Positions 7,228 through 13,543 of a DNA stretch of 16,263 bases are shown here, one piece after another. A program made the position numbers and the translations under genes. The stretch's first letter is position 1. The number at the start of each line of letters is the position of its first letter. The notes beneath the pieces were generated by a model, which made no database searches, was not told the origin of the DNA, and was given only the letters and a program-made list of their open reading frames with translations. The stretch is taken from contig PFOY01000039.1 in the NCBI GenBank assembly GCA_002792755.1, positions 1 through 16,263 of the forward strand. The letters are read 5' to 3'. The DNA comes from Candidatus Nomurabacteria bacterium CG_4_10_14_0_2_um_filter_30_12. GTDB taxonomy: Bacteria; Patescibacteriota; Minisyncoccia; Phycocordibacterales; UBA9973.

Positions 7228-7300
7228 TCCGCACTCTTGGACTCGAACCAAGGACCGATCCGGTATAAGCGGATTGCTCTACCAACTGAGCTAAGTGCGG
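7228..7300 (-). tRNA. tRNA-Ile(TAT)
   Basis: Minus-strand cloverleaf: acceptor CCGCACT / AGTGCGG, D-arm GCTC-AGTTGGTA-GAGC, anticodon stem-loop ATCCG-CTTATAC-CGGAT (anticodon TAT, cognate to ATA), T-arm CTTGG-TTCGAGT-CCAAG, discriminator A. CCA is not encoded (CAAG follows). Most bacteria read ATA with a lysidine-modified CAT tRNA instead. A weak TAATAT lies about 10 nt upstream of the mature 5' end, in the gap after ftsH, so it could be transcribed on its own or with ftsH. Confidence 0.9.
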
Positions 7301-7337
7301 ATTGTGGTTATTTTTCATATTACAAAATTATTACCAA

Positions 7338-9263
7338 TTAAACAACCTTTCCTTCTACTTCTATCTTTTTTGGTATTATTCCATTAGCAATTATTATCTT
7401 GTTATATTCTTCTTGCTCTAATGTCTCAACTTCAATAAGTTTATTGGCTATAGCTACGAGAGCTTTTCTATTTTCATTTAAAACTTTTTCAGCTGAAAGA
7501 ATACCATCATTTATAATTCTTGAAACTTCAGCGTCAATTTTAGTAGAAATCGTTTCTGAATATGCATCTTCACTTCTCTCTCCCCAATTTAATTTACCAC
7601 CATCATTACCAAATGTCACAGGACCAATGATGTCTGACATTCCCCATCTCGTCACCATAGCACGAGCAAGATTCGTAGCCACCTGTAAATCACTTGAAGG
7701 ACCTGTAGTAATATCACCAAAGATCATTTTTTCAGCAACATATCCACCGAGAGACATGGCAATGTCATCAATAAATTCTTTCTTAGACTGAAGTCTCCTT
7801 TCCTCAAGAGGTAACTTCAAAGTATATCCCCCAGCATTTCCTCGAGCAATAATAGATACTTTATGTACTGGATCAGCATTAGGCAACACAGAAGCAACTA
7901 GAGCATGCCCTGCTTCATGATATGCTGTAATTTCTTTTTCTTTTTTAGAAAGCAAATGACTTTTTCTTTCAGGTCCCAACATTACTTTTTCAATAGCACG
8001 AATCAAATCAAATTGAAAAACTTTTTTACGATTCTCGCGTGCTGCAAGTATTGCTCCTTCATTCATTAAAGAATATAAATCTGCACCTGAAAATCCAGGA
8101 GTTCTCTCTGCAATCAATTTCAAATTAATATCTTCTGCTAGCGGTTTTAATAATGCATGAATATTAAGAATCTCTTCACGATCAATACGATCTGGTAAAT
8201 CAAGCATAACCTTTCTATCAAATCGTCCCGGACGAATGAGTGCAGGATCAAGTACATCTGGTCTATTTGTTGCAGCCATAACTATCACCTTCTCATTAGG
8301 TTCAAAACCATCCATTTCAACTAAAATCTGATTTAATGTCTGTTCACGTTCATCATTTCCTCCTCCAAAACCACCTCCACGAGTACGTCCTATAGCATCT
8401 ATTTCATCCATAAATATAATAGCTGGCGCAGCCTTTTTTGCCATTTTAAATAAATCACGAACACGAGAAGCACCAACACCAACAAACATTTCCACAAACT
8501 CAGAACCTGAAAGATGAAAGAAAGGTACACCTGCTTCCCCTGCTACAGCACGTGCTAGTAATGTTTTACCGGTACCTGGAGCTCCAGTCAAAATAACTCC
8601 TTTTGGAATTCTTGCTCCAATATCTAAAAACTTTTTAGGATTCTTTAAGAAATCAACAATTTCTTTTAATTCTTCCTTTGCTTCTTTACATCCAGCAACA
8701 TCTTTAAAAGTCACTTTATTGTTCTTATCATTCGGATCAGTAATGCGAGCTTTGGATTGTCCAAAGGAAAATGCTTGCATACCTGCACCCTTTACCTGAC
8801 GTGAAAGATACCAAAAGAAAAATATTATAAAAATAATTGGGAGAAGAAATGGTAATATATTCACAATCCAATACCAGAAACCACTTTCATTTTTAACTTC
8901 TATACTAGTTGCAGATAAAGCTTCAGGCTTAACTCCATAATTAAAAAGAGTCTGAGAAAGAGAAGATTCTATTTCTTTTTTAGAAACTTTTACCGTATTA
9001 TCTTTATATGTGACGGTTAATTTTTCCCCTTCAACTAAAATACTCTTAACTTCCCCTGCTGTGACATTTTTAGCCAAATCTGAAATAAAAACTTCTGTTG
9101 TACTTTCAGGAGATCCAGATATCACTAAATAAAGAGCTGTAATAATCATAAAAATCAAAATAGCTCCAAACATACTACCTGAAAATTTAGGTACTTCTTT
9201 ACTCTTTTTTCCTTTATTCTTCTTTATATCTTTATTCTTTTGATTTAAAAAATTAAAATCCAT
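7338..9263 (-). CDS. ftsH: ATP-dependent zinc metalloprotease FtsH
   Basis: 641 aa from the ATG at 9263. It degrades membrane and short-lived cytoplasmic proteins as a membrane-bound hexamer. Membrane segments lie at about 31-50 and 129-153 with the FtsH extracellular domain between. The AAA module has Walker A GAPGTGKT (227-234), pore loop MFVGVGASR (259-267), Walker B IIFMDEID (282-289) and the SRH with arginine fingers in ALIRPGRFDR (341-350). The protease domain has HEAGH (449-453) and third zinc ligand D525 (in GPSSDLQ). Everything needed for activity is present. A nine-codon N-terminal extension (ATG at 9290) is rejected because TGC-TATTAT lies exactly 6 nt before the 9263 start. tRNA-Ile follows 37 nt downstream on the same strand. 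Confidence 0.97.
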   Translation of the reverse strand: MDFNFLNQKNKDIKKNKGKKSKEVPKFSGSMFGAILIFMIITALYLVISGSPESTTEVFISDLAKNVTAGEVKSILVEGEKLTVTYKDNTVKVSKKEIESSLSQTLFNYGVKPEALSATSIEVKNESGFWYWIVNILPFLLPIIFIIFFFWYLSRQVKGAGMQAFSFGQSKARITDPNDKNNKVTFKDVAGCKEAKEELKEIVDFLKNPKKFLDIGARIPKGVILTGAPGTGKTLLARAVAGEAGVPFFHLSGSEFVEMFVGVGASRVRDLFKMAKKAAPAIIFMDEIDAIGRTRGGGFGGGNDEREQTLNQILVEMDGFEPNEKVIVMAATNRPDVLDPALIRPGRFDRKVMLDLPDRIDREEILNIHALLKPLAEDINLKLIAERTPGFSGADLYSLMNEGAILAARENRKKVFQFDLIRAIEKVMLGPERKSHLLSKKEKEITAYHEAGHALVASVLPNADPVHKVSIIARGNAGGYTLKLPLEERRLQSKKEFIDDIAMSLGGYVAEKMIFGDITTGPSSDLQVATNLARAMVTRWGMSDIIGPVTFGNDGGKLNWGERSEDAYSETISTKIDAEVSRIINDGILSAEKVLNENRKALVAIANKLIEVETLEQEEYNKIIIANGIIPKKIEVEGKVV

Positions 9264-9269
9264 ATGGAG

Positions 9270-9278
9270 ATAATAGCA
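9270..9278 (-). promoter_or_regulatory. extended -10 promoter of ftsH
   Basis: TGC-TATTAT on the minus strand, then 6 nt (CTCCAT), then the ATG at 9263. It decides the start codon of ftsH. Confidence 0.65.
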
Positions 9279-9296
9279 CAAAAAATGCAAAAATAA

Positions 9297-9327
9297 AAAT
9301 CGATAAAATAAAATATTATATCGATTT
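9297..9327 (-). terminator. terminator of the receiver-domain gene
   Basis: A perfect 9-bp stem, AAATCGATA with TATCGATTT (plus-strand arms 9297-9305 and 9319-9327), starts at the stop codon of the receiver gene. On the minus strand it is followed by a T-rich tract (TTATTTTTG). It separates that gene from ftsH. Confidence 0.55.
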
Positions 9328-9703
9328 AAGAATGGTTACTATAAAATTTTATCTTTTCAATAAAATCTTTAAGATTAAAAGGCTTTGCTATAAAATCTGT
9401 TGCTCCAAGTTCAAAACACTTTTGTATATGATTGTTTATCACAAGAGTTGTAACCACAATAATAGGCACATCTTTATAAGATGATAATGAACGAATTTTT
9501 TTTATCAATTCAAAACCACCTATTCCAGATACCATTAATTCAGTTAGAATTAGATCAAATTGTTGATTTTTAACTTTTTCAAGTACATTAAATCCATTTT
9601 CTAAAACAACCAAATACTCAATACCACTTTTCTTAAGGGCATAAGACAAAAAATACCTAGAATGCTCATCACTATCTATCAATAGTGTTTTAACATTTTT
9701 CAT
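9326..9703 (-). CDS. stand-alone response-regulator receiver domain, atypical phospho-site
   Basis: 125 aa, one CheY-like REC domain and nothing else. Acidic pocket LLIDSDE (D10, D12, E13), switch Thr in VVTT (T85) and Lys in AKPF (K107) are present. At the phospho-acceptor position the sequence reads DLILTELMVSG, so E55 replaces the usual Asp and Ser replaces the following Pro. It may therefore mimic the phosphorylated state or act as a phosphorylation-independent adaptor. No histidine kinase or output domain lies nearby. Unlike most genes here it has a leader with an AAAGGA Shine-Dalgarno-like sequence about 8 nt before the ATG, and TATAAT at 9727-9732. It sits upstream of ftsH on the same strand, with a terminator between them. 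Confidence 0.88.
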   Translation of the reverse strand: MKNVKTLLIDSDEHSRYFLSYALKKSGIEYLVVLENGFNVLEKVKNQQFDLILTELMVSGIGGFELIKKIRSLSSYKDVPIIVVTTLVINNHIQKCFELGATDFIAKPFNLKDFIEKIKFYSNHS

Positions 9704-9708
9704 TGGAT

Positions 9709-9732
9709 TTTTCCTTTTTTCTTTTTATTATA
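9709..9732 (-). promoter_or_regulatory. promoter and Shine-Dalgarno of the receiver gene
   Basis: TATAAT (9727-9732, minus strand) would start transcription near 9720, leaving a leader of about 17 nt that contains AAAGGA ahead of the ATG at 9703. It is the only clear Shine-Dalgarno-type start in the window. The 9704-9857 gap otherwise holds A/T-rich sequence with no gene. Confidence 0.5.
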
Positions 9733-9857
9733 AAAAACTAAATTTATATAAAGACTATCATAAATAAAGAATAAAATCAAATATCCATATGAAATCTTTA
9801 TATTTTTATATTTATGCTTACTCTACAAAACCAAATAAGTAATAGAATACGAAGCAG

Positions 9858-10256
9858 TGGAGATGGGGGAAATCGAATCCCCGTGCAGAAGGTTTTTGTA
9901 AAAAAATCTACATGTGTGGTACGTTTTTTATTTTAAATCAAAAAATTCTTAAACGAACAAAATATTTTTCAATCGATTCTCTTTAGTTTTCTAAAAAAGT
10001 CGAGACCCACTTTCCCCTATTCCGATAATATTATGCCTACTCTTATATATCAGAAATCTATAAGAAAGACACGAGCTTACGCTAAAGCGGAAACTCGAGC
10101 AAAAGCAAAGTCATTCATACCGAAGTATGGAGAGACTGCTGCTTTTACTTTAGAAGTCAATTTTGCAATTAACATTTGAACGAATTTTAACGAGATTACG
10201 TCCATTCTCGACATGCATTTTTACAAGTAGACCTACTGTCTATGCCTTGCATCCCC
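9858..10256 (-). ncRNA. ssrA: transfer-messenger RNA (tmRNA, SsrA)
   Basis: One-piece tmRNA of about 399 nt that rescues stalled ribosomes with SmpB. The tRNA-like ends pair as GGGGATG (5') with CATCTCC (3'), including the G3-U70 wobble recognised by alanyl-tRNA synthetase. T-arm is GGGGA-TTCGATT-TCCCC and discriminator A; CCA is not encoded. The 5' part keeps the conserved GCATGTCGAGA...GTAATCTCGTTAAAA region, and GTCGAGA pairs with TCTCGAC near the 3' end as helix 2. The tag reading frame runs 10166-10077: 29 codons plus TAA, beginning AKLTSKVK and ending FARVSALA, with its stop inside the helix-5-like hairpin CGAG/CTCG. It starts 11 nt after smpB and is probably made from the smpB promoter. 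Confidence 0.95.
10077..10166 (-). other. tmRNA tag-peptide reading frame
   Basis: Resume codon GCA at 10166; 29 sense codons then TAA at 10077-10079. The peptide starts AKLTSKVKAAVSPY and ends FARVSALA. The C-terminal ALA matches the degradation signal of known tags, but the tag is much longer than the roughly 10-residue enterobacterial one. Confidence 0.75.
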
Positions 10257-10267
10257 ATATTTTATTT

Positions 10268-10714
10268 TCAACGTTCTTTGTATTCGCGTCTAATCTCCCG
10301 ATCTGTATCACGTTTCTTTAGCATCTCACGTTTATCATATTTTTTCTTCCCTTTAACTAAAGCAATTTCTACTTTAATTTTTCTACCCTTATTATACACT
10401 GAAATTGGTATTATTGTCAAACTCTTATTCTTCTCACTGCCAGAAAGAGTGGCTATCTCTTTTTTTGTAAGTAAAAGTTTCTTATTTCTAAGTGGATCAT
10501 AATCTTTTTCTGTATTATTTACCTGAAAAGGTGGAATATTAGAATTAATTAAAAATATCTCTCCTCCTCTCACAATAACGAAGGTACCCTCAAGAGACAT
10601 TCTACCACTTCTTATAGACTTGACTTCAATACCCAAAAGCTCAATACCTGCTTCGTACTTTTCTAAAATTTCATAATCAAATTTCGCTTTTCTGTTTTCA
10701 GCATAATGAACCAT
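10268..10714 (-). CDS. smpB: SsrA-binding protein SmpB
   Basis: 148 aa, normal for the family. It binds the tRNA-like domain of tmRNA and fills the decoding site of stalled ribosomes. Conserved blocks are N-terminal ENRKAKFDYEILEKYEAG, GIEVKSIRSGRMSLEG (28-43), the PLRNKKLLL stretch (74-82) and the C-terminal tail GKKKYDKREMLKKRDTDRE (122-140), which enters the mRNA channel. The start is fixed by TGC-TAAAAT exactly 6 nt upstream. ssrA begins 11 nt after the TGA stop, so protein and RNA partner are a single unit, which makes both assignments firm. It is divergent from the phosphohexomutase gene. Confidence 0.97.
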   Translation of the reverse strand: MVHYAENRKAKFDYEILEKYEAGIELLGIEVKSIRSGRMSLEGTFVIVRGGEIFLINSNIPPFQVNNTEKDYDPLRNKKLLLTKKEIATLSGSEKNKSLTIIPISVYNKGRKIKVEIALVKGKKKYDKREMLKKRDTDREIRREYKER

Positions 10715-10720
10715 ATTTTA

Positions 10721-10729
10721 ATTTTAGCA
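10721..10729 (-). promoter_or_regulatory. extended -10 promoter of smpB-ssrA
   Basis: TGC-TAAAAT on the minus strand, then 6 nt (TAAAAT again), then the ATG at 10714. Predicted start is the A of the ATG. Confidence 0.65.
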
Positions 10730-10804
10730 TATATAACTTAAAAGAGCCGACTTTCGCTAAAATATAGTAGTGTTGACCGACCCTTTTTTATAAAAAGTTT
10801 TTTA

Positions 10805-10813
10805 TGTTAAAAT
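10805..10813 (+). promoter_or_regulatory. extended -10 promoter of the phosphohexomutase gene
   Basis: TGT-TAAAAT, then 6 nt (ACAAAC), then the ATG at 10820. A TTGACC at 10773-10778 is too far upstream (29 nt) to be its -35. Confidence 0.65.
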
Positions 10814-10819
10814 ACAAAC

Positions 10820-12274
10820 ATGCCATTAAAGCCTGAATTAAATGTTTCTGGATATAGAGGAATTTGGGGGGAAAGTTTAAATGACGAAATAGTATCAAAA
10901 TATACTAAAGCTTTTGTTTATTTTACAAAAGAAGAATCAAAAAAAGAAAATCCAACTATCTTAATTGGTAGAGATGGACGTGAAAGTGGTCCCAAAATAC
11001 GAGAAATAATAATAAGAGAATTAAAAAATCTTGATATTAATTTTGTTGATGGAGATATAATGCCTACACCAACAGTTTTATTTTCCGTACGCAAACATAA
11101 ATATGATGGTGCTATTATTATTACCGCATCTCATAATCCAATAGAATATAATGGTTTAAAATTTGTTAACAATAAAGCATTTTTTACCATAAAAGAGGAA
11201 GTTGAAAAAATAAAAAAATACGCGGAAGAAAATGCTGGAGGAAACTTTAGCAATGCTGTTTTGGAAACCCTTGGTAGGGAGGGCGGCGACGAACAGAGAA
11301 AATTTTCAGCAAAAAATTTTAGTGGTGACAAAAATAGCATGCTGAAGTTTCCTCCAACTTACGTTCCTAATTTCACAAAAGAACATGCAGATCAAATTTT
11401 AGCTAATGTAAATGTAAAAGCAATCCGTGCCAGAAAATTTAAGATAGCCGTAGATATGATAAATGCTTCTGCTTGTGTAATGGATCCTTATCTCTTTAAA
11501 AAACTTGGAGTAGAATTGATACCATTAAATAATATTCCAAATGGAAAATTCAGACATAGACCAGAACCACTAAAGGAAAATTTAAGTGACATAGAAAATC
11601 TAGTCAAAGAATCAAAAGCTGACCTTGGTTTTGTTCACGATCCTGATGCAGACAGGCTCGTAATAGTAAATGAAAATGGAGAAATTATTTCAGAAGAATA
11701 TTCAGTAGTGTTTGGTGTAGAAAATATATTATCTAAAAATCACGGCAAGCCAATAGTAATAAATTTATCAACATCTCAAATGAGTGCTGACATTGCAAAA
11801 AAATATGGTAGTGAATGTTTTCGTTCAAAAATTGGTGAAGGATATGTTGTTGAAAAAATAATTTCTCGTAATGCAATTATTGGAGGTGAAGGAAATGGTG
11901 GAGTAATATACCCTACCATAAATACAGTACGTGATAGTTTTACAGGCCTATCTCTTATTCTTGAACTTCTTGCAGAAAGAAAACAAACAGTGAATGAATG
12001 TATTGCGACATTACCAAAATATTTTATTAAAAAAGACAAATGGCCAATAATAGGAAAAGATTTAAATGATATATATAAAAAATTAAAAACTCACTTTAAT
12101 AATGCCAAAATAGATGAACAAGATGGCTTACGTCTTGATTTAGCTAATAACTCTTGGCTTCACCTTAGGCCATCAAATACAGAACCTATTATAAGGCTAT
12201 TTGGTGAAGCTAAGGATAAAGATACAATAGAAGCTTTATTTAATGAAGCAAAGTTGACTTTAAACGATAAATAA
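10820..12274 (+). CDS. phosphomannomutase/phosphoglucomutase (alpha-D-phosphohexomutase)
   Basis: 484 aa. It moves phosphate between C1 and C6 of hexose phosphates, feeding sugar-nucleotide synthesis. Domain 1 has the phosphoserine loop TASHNP (102-107, S104). Metal-binding DPDADR is at 274-279, sugar-binding GEGNGG at 356-361, and phosphate-binding RPSNTEP at 450-456 in domain 4. Residues of about 139-179 (the Gly-rich GREGGDEQRK region) are encoded by a 121-bp imperfect palindrome that does not look like family sequence and seems inserted in frame in the domain 1/2 linker region. ManB/GlmM-type specificity cannot be settled from motifs, though GEGNGG favours the PMM/PGM group. The start is set by TGT-TAAAAT 6 nt upstream. 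infC follows after 40 nt. Confidence 0.92.
   Translation: MPLKPELNVSGYRGIWGESLNDEIVSKYTKAFVYFTKEESKKENPTILIGRDGRESGPKIREIIIRELKNLDINFVDGDIMPTPTVLFSVRKHKYDGAIIITASHNPIEYNGLKFVNNKAFFTIKEEVEKIKKYAEENAGGNFSNAVLETLGREGGDEQRKFSAKNFSGDKNSMLKFPPTYVPNFTKEHADQILANVNVKAIRARKFKIAVDMINASACVMDPYLFKKLGVELIPLNNIPNGKFRHRPEPLKENLSDIENLVKESKADLGFVHDPDADRLVIVNENGEIISEEYSVVFGVENILSKNHGKPIVINLSTSQMSADIAKKYGSECFRSKIGEGYVVEKIISRNAIIGGEGNGGVIYPTINTVRDSFTGLSLILELLAERKQTVNECIATLPKYFIKKDKWPIIGKDLNDIYKKLKTHFNNAKIDEQDGLRLDLANNSWLHLRPSNTEPIIRLFGEAKDKDTIEALFNEAKLTLNDK
11236..11356. repeat. in-frame palindromic insertion inside the phosphohexomutase gene
   Basis: Arms of about 27 bp: TGGAGGAAACTTTAGCAATG (11236-11255, continuing to 11262) against the reverse complement of 11330-11356 (TGGAGGAAACTTCAGCATGC...). 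The first 12 bp match perfectly, then only two substitutions and one indel. The centre is GC-richer than the gene (GGGAGGGCGGCGACG) and includes GCGACGAACAG (11286-11296), a 10-of-11 match to the intergenic repeat at 2062-2072. The frame is open throughout and adds about 40 residues. Confidence 0.6.
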
Positions 12275-12275
12275 G

Positions 12276-12295
12276 TTAAACTCTTCTTAGTTTAA
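12276..12295 (+). terminator. weak hairpin between the mutase and infC
   Basis: A perfect 7-bp stem, TTAAACT with AGTTTAA, loop CTTCTT, two bases after the mutase stop. A/T-rich and not followed by a T run, so perhaps only a partial terminator or attenuator ahead of infC. Confidence 0.3.
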
Positions 12296-12314
12296 AGTAT
12301 TAATATATATCCAA

Positions 12315-12821
12315 TTGCGAGAAAGAATAAACAACCAAATACGAGCAAAAGAACTTCGTCTTTTAGACAGTGAAGGTCAAAATCTAGGTGTTTTAAGTAT
12401 AAAATATGCACTAGAACTAGCCCAAAGTAAAGGTTTAGATCTAATAGAAGTATCTCCTAATGCTCTCCCACCAATCGCTAAGATAATGAATTTTGGAAAA
12501 TATCAATATGAGTTAAGTAAGAAATTAAAAAAAGCTAGAGCTGGATCAAAACCAACTGAAACCAAATCAATTCAAATAAAAATAGGCACTGGCGATCACG
12601 ACCTAGGGCTTAAAGCCAAAGCTGCATCAAAATGGTTAAAAGAAGGACATAGAATTAAAGTTGAACTTTTCCTTGCTGGACGTACAAAATATATGGATGA
12701 AAAATTCCTTAAAGAAAGATTAGATAGAGTACTTCATTTGATTACAGAAGATTATAAAATAGCAGATTCCTATAAAAGAAATCCAAAAGGATTATTTATA
12801 ACAATAGAAAAATCAAAATAG
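12315..12821 (+). CDS. infC: translation initiation factor IF-3
   Basis: 168 aa. IF-3 binds the 30S subunit, prevents premature 50S joining and checks start-codon and initiator-tRNA pairing. Family blocks: RINNQIRAKELRLLDSEGQ (4-22), GLDLIEVSPNALPPIAKIM (39-57), NFGKYQYE (58-65) and the C-terminal domain with KSIQIKIGTGDHDL and RIKVELFLAGR. No ATG is available at the correct N-terminus: an in-frame TAG lies at 12288-12290 and the first good alignment start is TTG at 12315. A rare start codon in infC is a known feature (AUU in E. coli) used for autoregulation, because IF-3 discriminates against it. No Shine-Dalgarno is visible. First gene of infC-rpmI-rplT. Confidence 0.95.
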   Translation: MRERINNQIRAKELRLLDSEGQNLGVLSIKYALELAQSKGLDLIEVSPNALPPIAKIMNFGKYQYELSKKLKKARAGSKPTETKSIQIKIGTGDHDLGLKAKAASKWLKEGHRIKVELFLAGRTKYMDEKFLKERLDRVLHLITEDYKIADSYKRNPKGLFITIEKSK

Positions 12822-12833
12822 AAAAATATATAA

Positions 12834-12938
12834 ATCCCGTTAGAATTTTACTTTCGGGAAAAGATTATCAAAAATTAATTAAAGTCACCTAATAATATTT
12901 AATAACTAAGTAAAATTAGTAAAACTTCTAAACGGGAT
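12834..12938 (+). promoter_or_regulatory. CCCGTT start-codon hairpin leader (copy 3, rpmI)
   Basis: Distal pairing: 12834-12850 (ATCCCGTTAGAATTTTA) with 12920-12938 (TAAAACTTCTAAACGGGAT), 17 pairs with two single-base bulges, ending on the A and T of the rpmI ATG (12937). Competing proximal pairing: TCCCG (12835-12839) with CGGGA (12855-12859), 15-nt loop. Same 5' sequence and logic as the dedA-like and recG leaders. It occupies the place where other bacteria have L20-type autoregulatory leaders. Confidence 0.65.
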
Positions 12939-13131
12939 GAAAGGAATGAAAACAAATAAATCATATTCAAAGAGATTAAAACTTACAAAAAATGGTAAGG
13001 TTATAGCTAATAAACCAGGTTTTAACCATTTTAATGCTAAACAATCAAGAAATACACAACTAGCTGGTAAAAAGGGCCAGAGTTTTTTAATAAAAAATAA
13101 ACCAAAAAGTCACTTATTACCATTTAGTTAA
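12937..13131 (+). CDS. rpmI: 50S ribosomal protein L35
   Basis: 64 aa, highly basic, normal size. MKGMKTNKSYSKRLKLTKNG aligns with the family N-terminus (MPKMKTHRGAAKR type), which supports the ATG at 12937 over the internal one at 12946. The conserved C-terminal SHLLPFS-like end is recognisable although the usual arginine pairs are partly replaced by lysine and serine. It sits between infC and rplT as in most bacteria. The start codon lies at the foot of the third CCCGTT leader, 115 nt after infC. Confidence 0.94.
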   Translation: MKGMKTNKSYSKRLKLTKNGKVIANKPGFNHFNAKQSRNTQLAGKKGQSFLIKNKPKSHLLPFS

Positions 13132-13139
13132 AACTATTT

Positions 13140-13484
13140 ATGACAAGAGTAAAAAAAGGAGTACATGCGTTAAAAAGAAGAAGAAGTGTATTAAAACAAA
13201 CAAAAAGTTTTAGACATGGAAGAAGCACAAAAGAAAAACAAGCAAAAGAAGCTCTTCTTCATGCTGGAAATTATTCTTTTGCACACAGAAAAGATAAAAA
13301 ATCACACAATAGGAAACTTTGGAATATCAAAATAAATGCCGGCGCACGTCCTCTTGGAATGTCTTATTCAAAACTTATAGGAGCATTAAAAAAGAAAAAA
13401 GTTTTATTAGATAGAAAGATATTATCTGACTTAGCAGAAAATCAACCATTAGTATTTGCTAGAGTTTTAGAAAATATAAAATAA
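13140..13484 (+). CDS. rplT: 50S ribosomal protein L20
   Basis: 114 aa, basic. It is an early 23S rRNA-binding assembly protein. MTRVKKGVHALKRRRSVLKQ matches the family start, and the C-terminal globular domain contains INAGARPLGMSYSKLIGALK followed by LDRKILSDLA. In other bacteria L20 represses its own operon. It begins 8 nt after rpmI with no Shine-Dalgarno, so coupled translation is likely. Last gene of infC-rpmI-rplT; a hairpin-forming repeat follows before the convergent SLOG gene. Confidence 0.96.
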   Translation: MTRVKKGVHALKRRRSVLKQTKSFRHGRSTKEKQAKEALLHAGNYSFAHRKDKKSHNRKLWNIKINAGARPLGMSYSKLIGALKKKKVLLDRKILSDLAENQPLVFARVLENIK

Positions 13485-13504
13485 ATACAACTCCCTATAA
13501 TCCC

Positions 13505-13543
13505 CCTTGTTAGGTGGTTTCTGTTTTGTTCCCCCTAACAAGG
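13505..13543. repeat. inverted repeat between convergent genes
   Basis: CCTTGTTAGG (13505-13514) and CCTAACAAGG (13534-13543) form a perfect 10-bp stem around a 19-nt loop. C-rich runs make it conspicuous against the A/T background. Lacks T runs, so either a factor-dependent or weak bidirectional terminator for rplT and the SLOG gene, or a dispersed repeat. Confidence 0.5.

Noticed and set aside
9264..9290. Nine-codon N-terminal extension of ftsH
   Set aside because: It reads through the promoter TGC-TATTAT; the 9263 ATG fits the 6-nt rule and gives a normal FtsH N-terminus.
10758..10803. Seven-codon GTG reading frame 6 nt after a TAAAAT, followed by a CTTTTT-TAT-AAAAAG hairpin and T run, suggesting an attenuator upstream of the mutase
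   Set aside because: The stem is almost only A-T, the hexamer lacks the TG extension, and the mutase has its own better promoter just downstream; probably chance in A/T-rich sequence.
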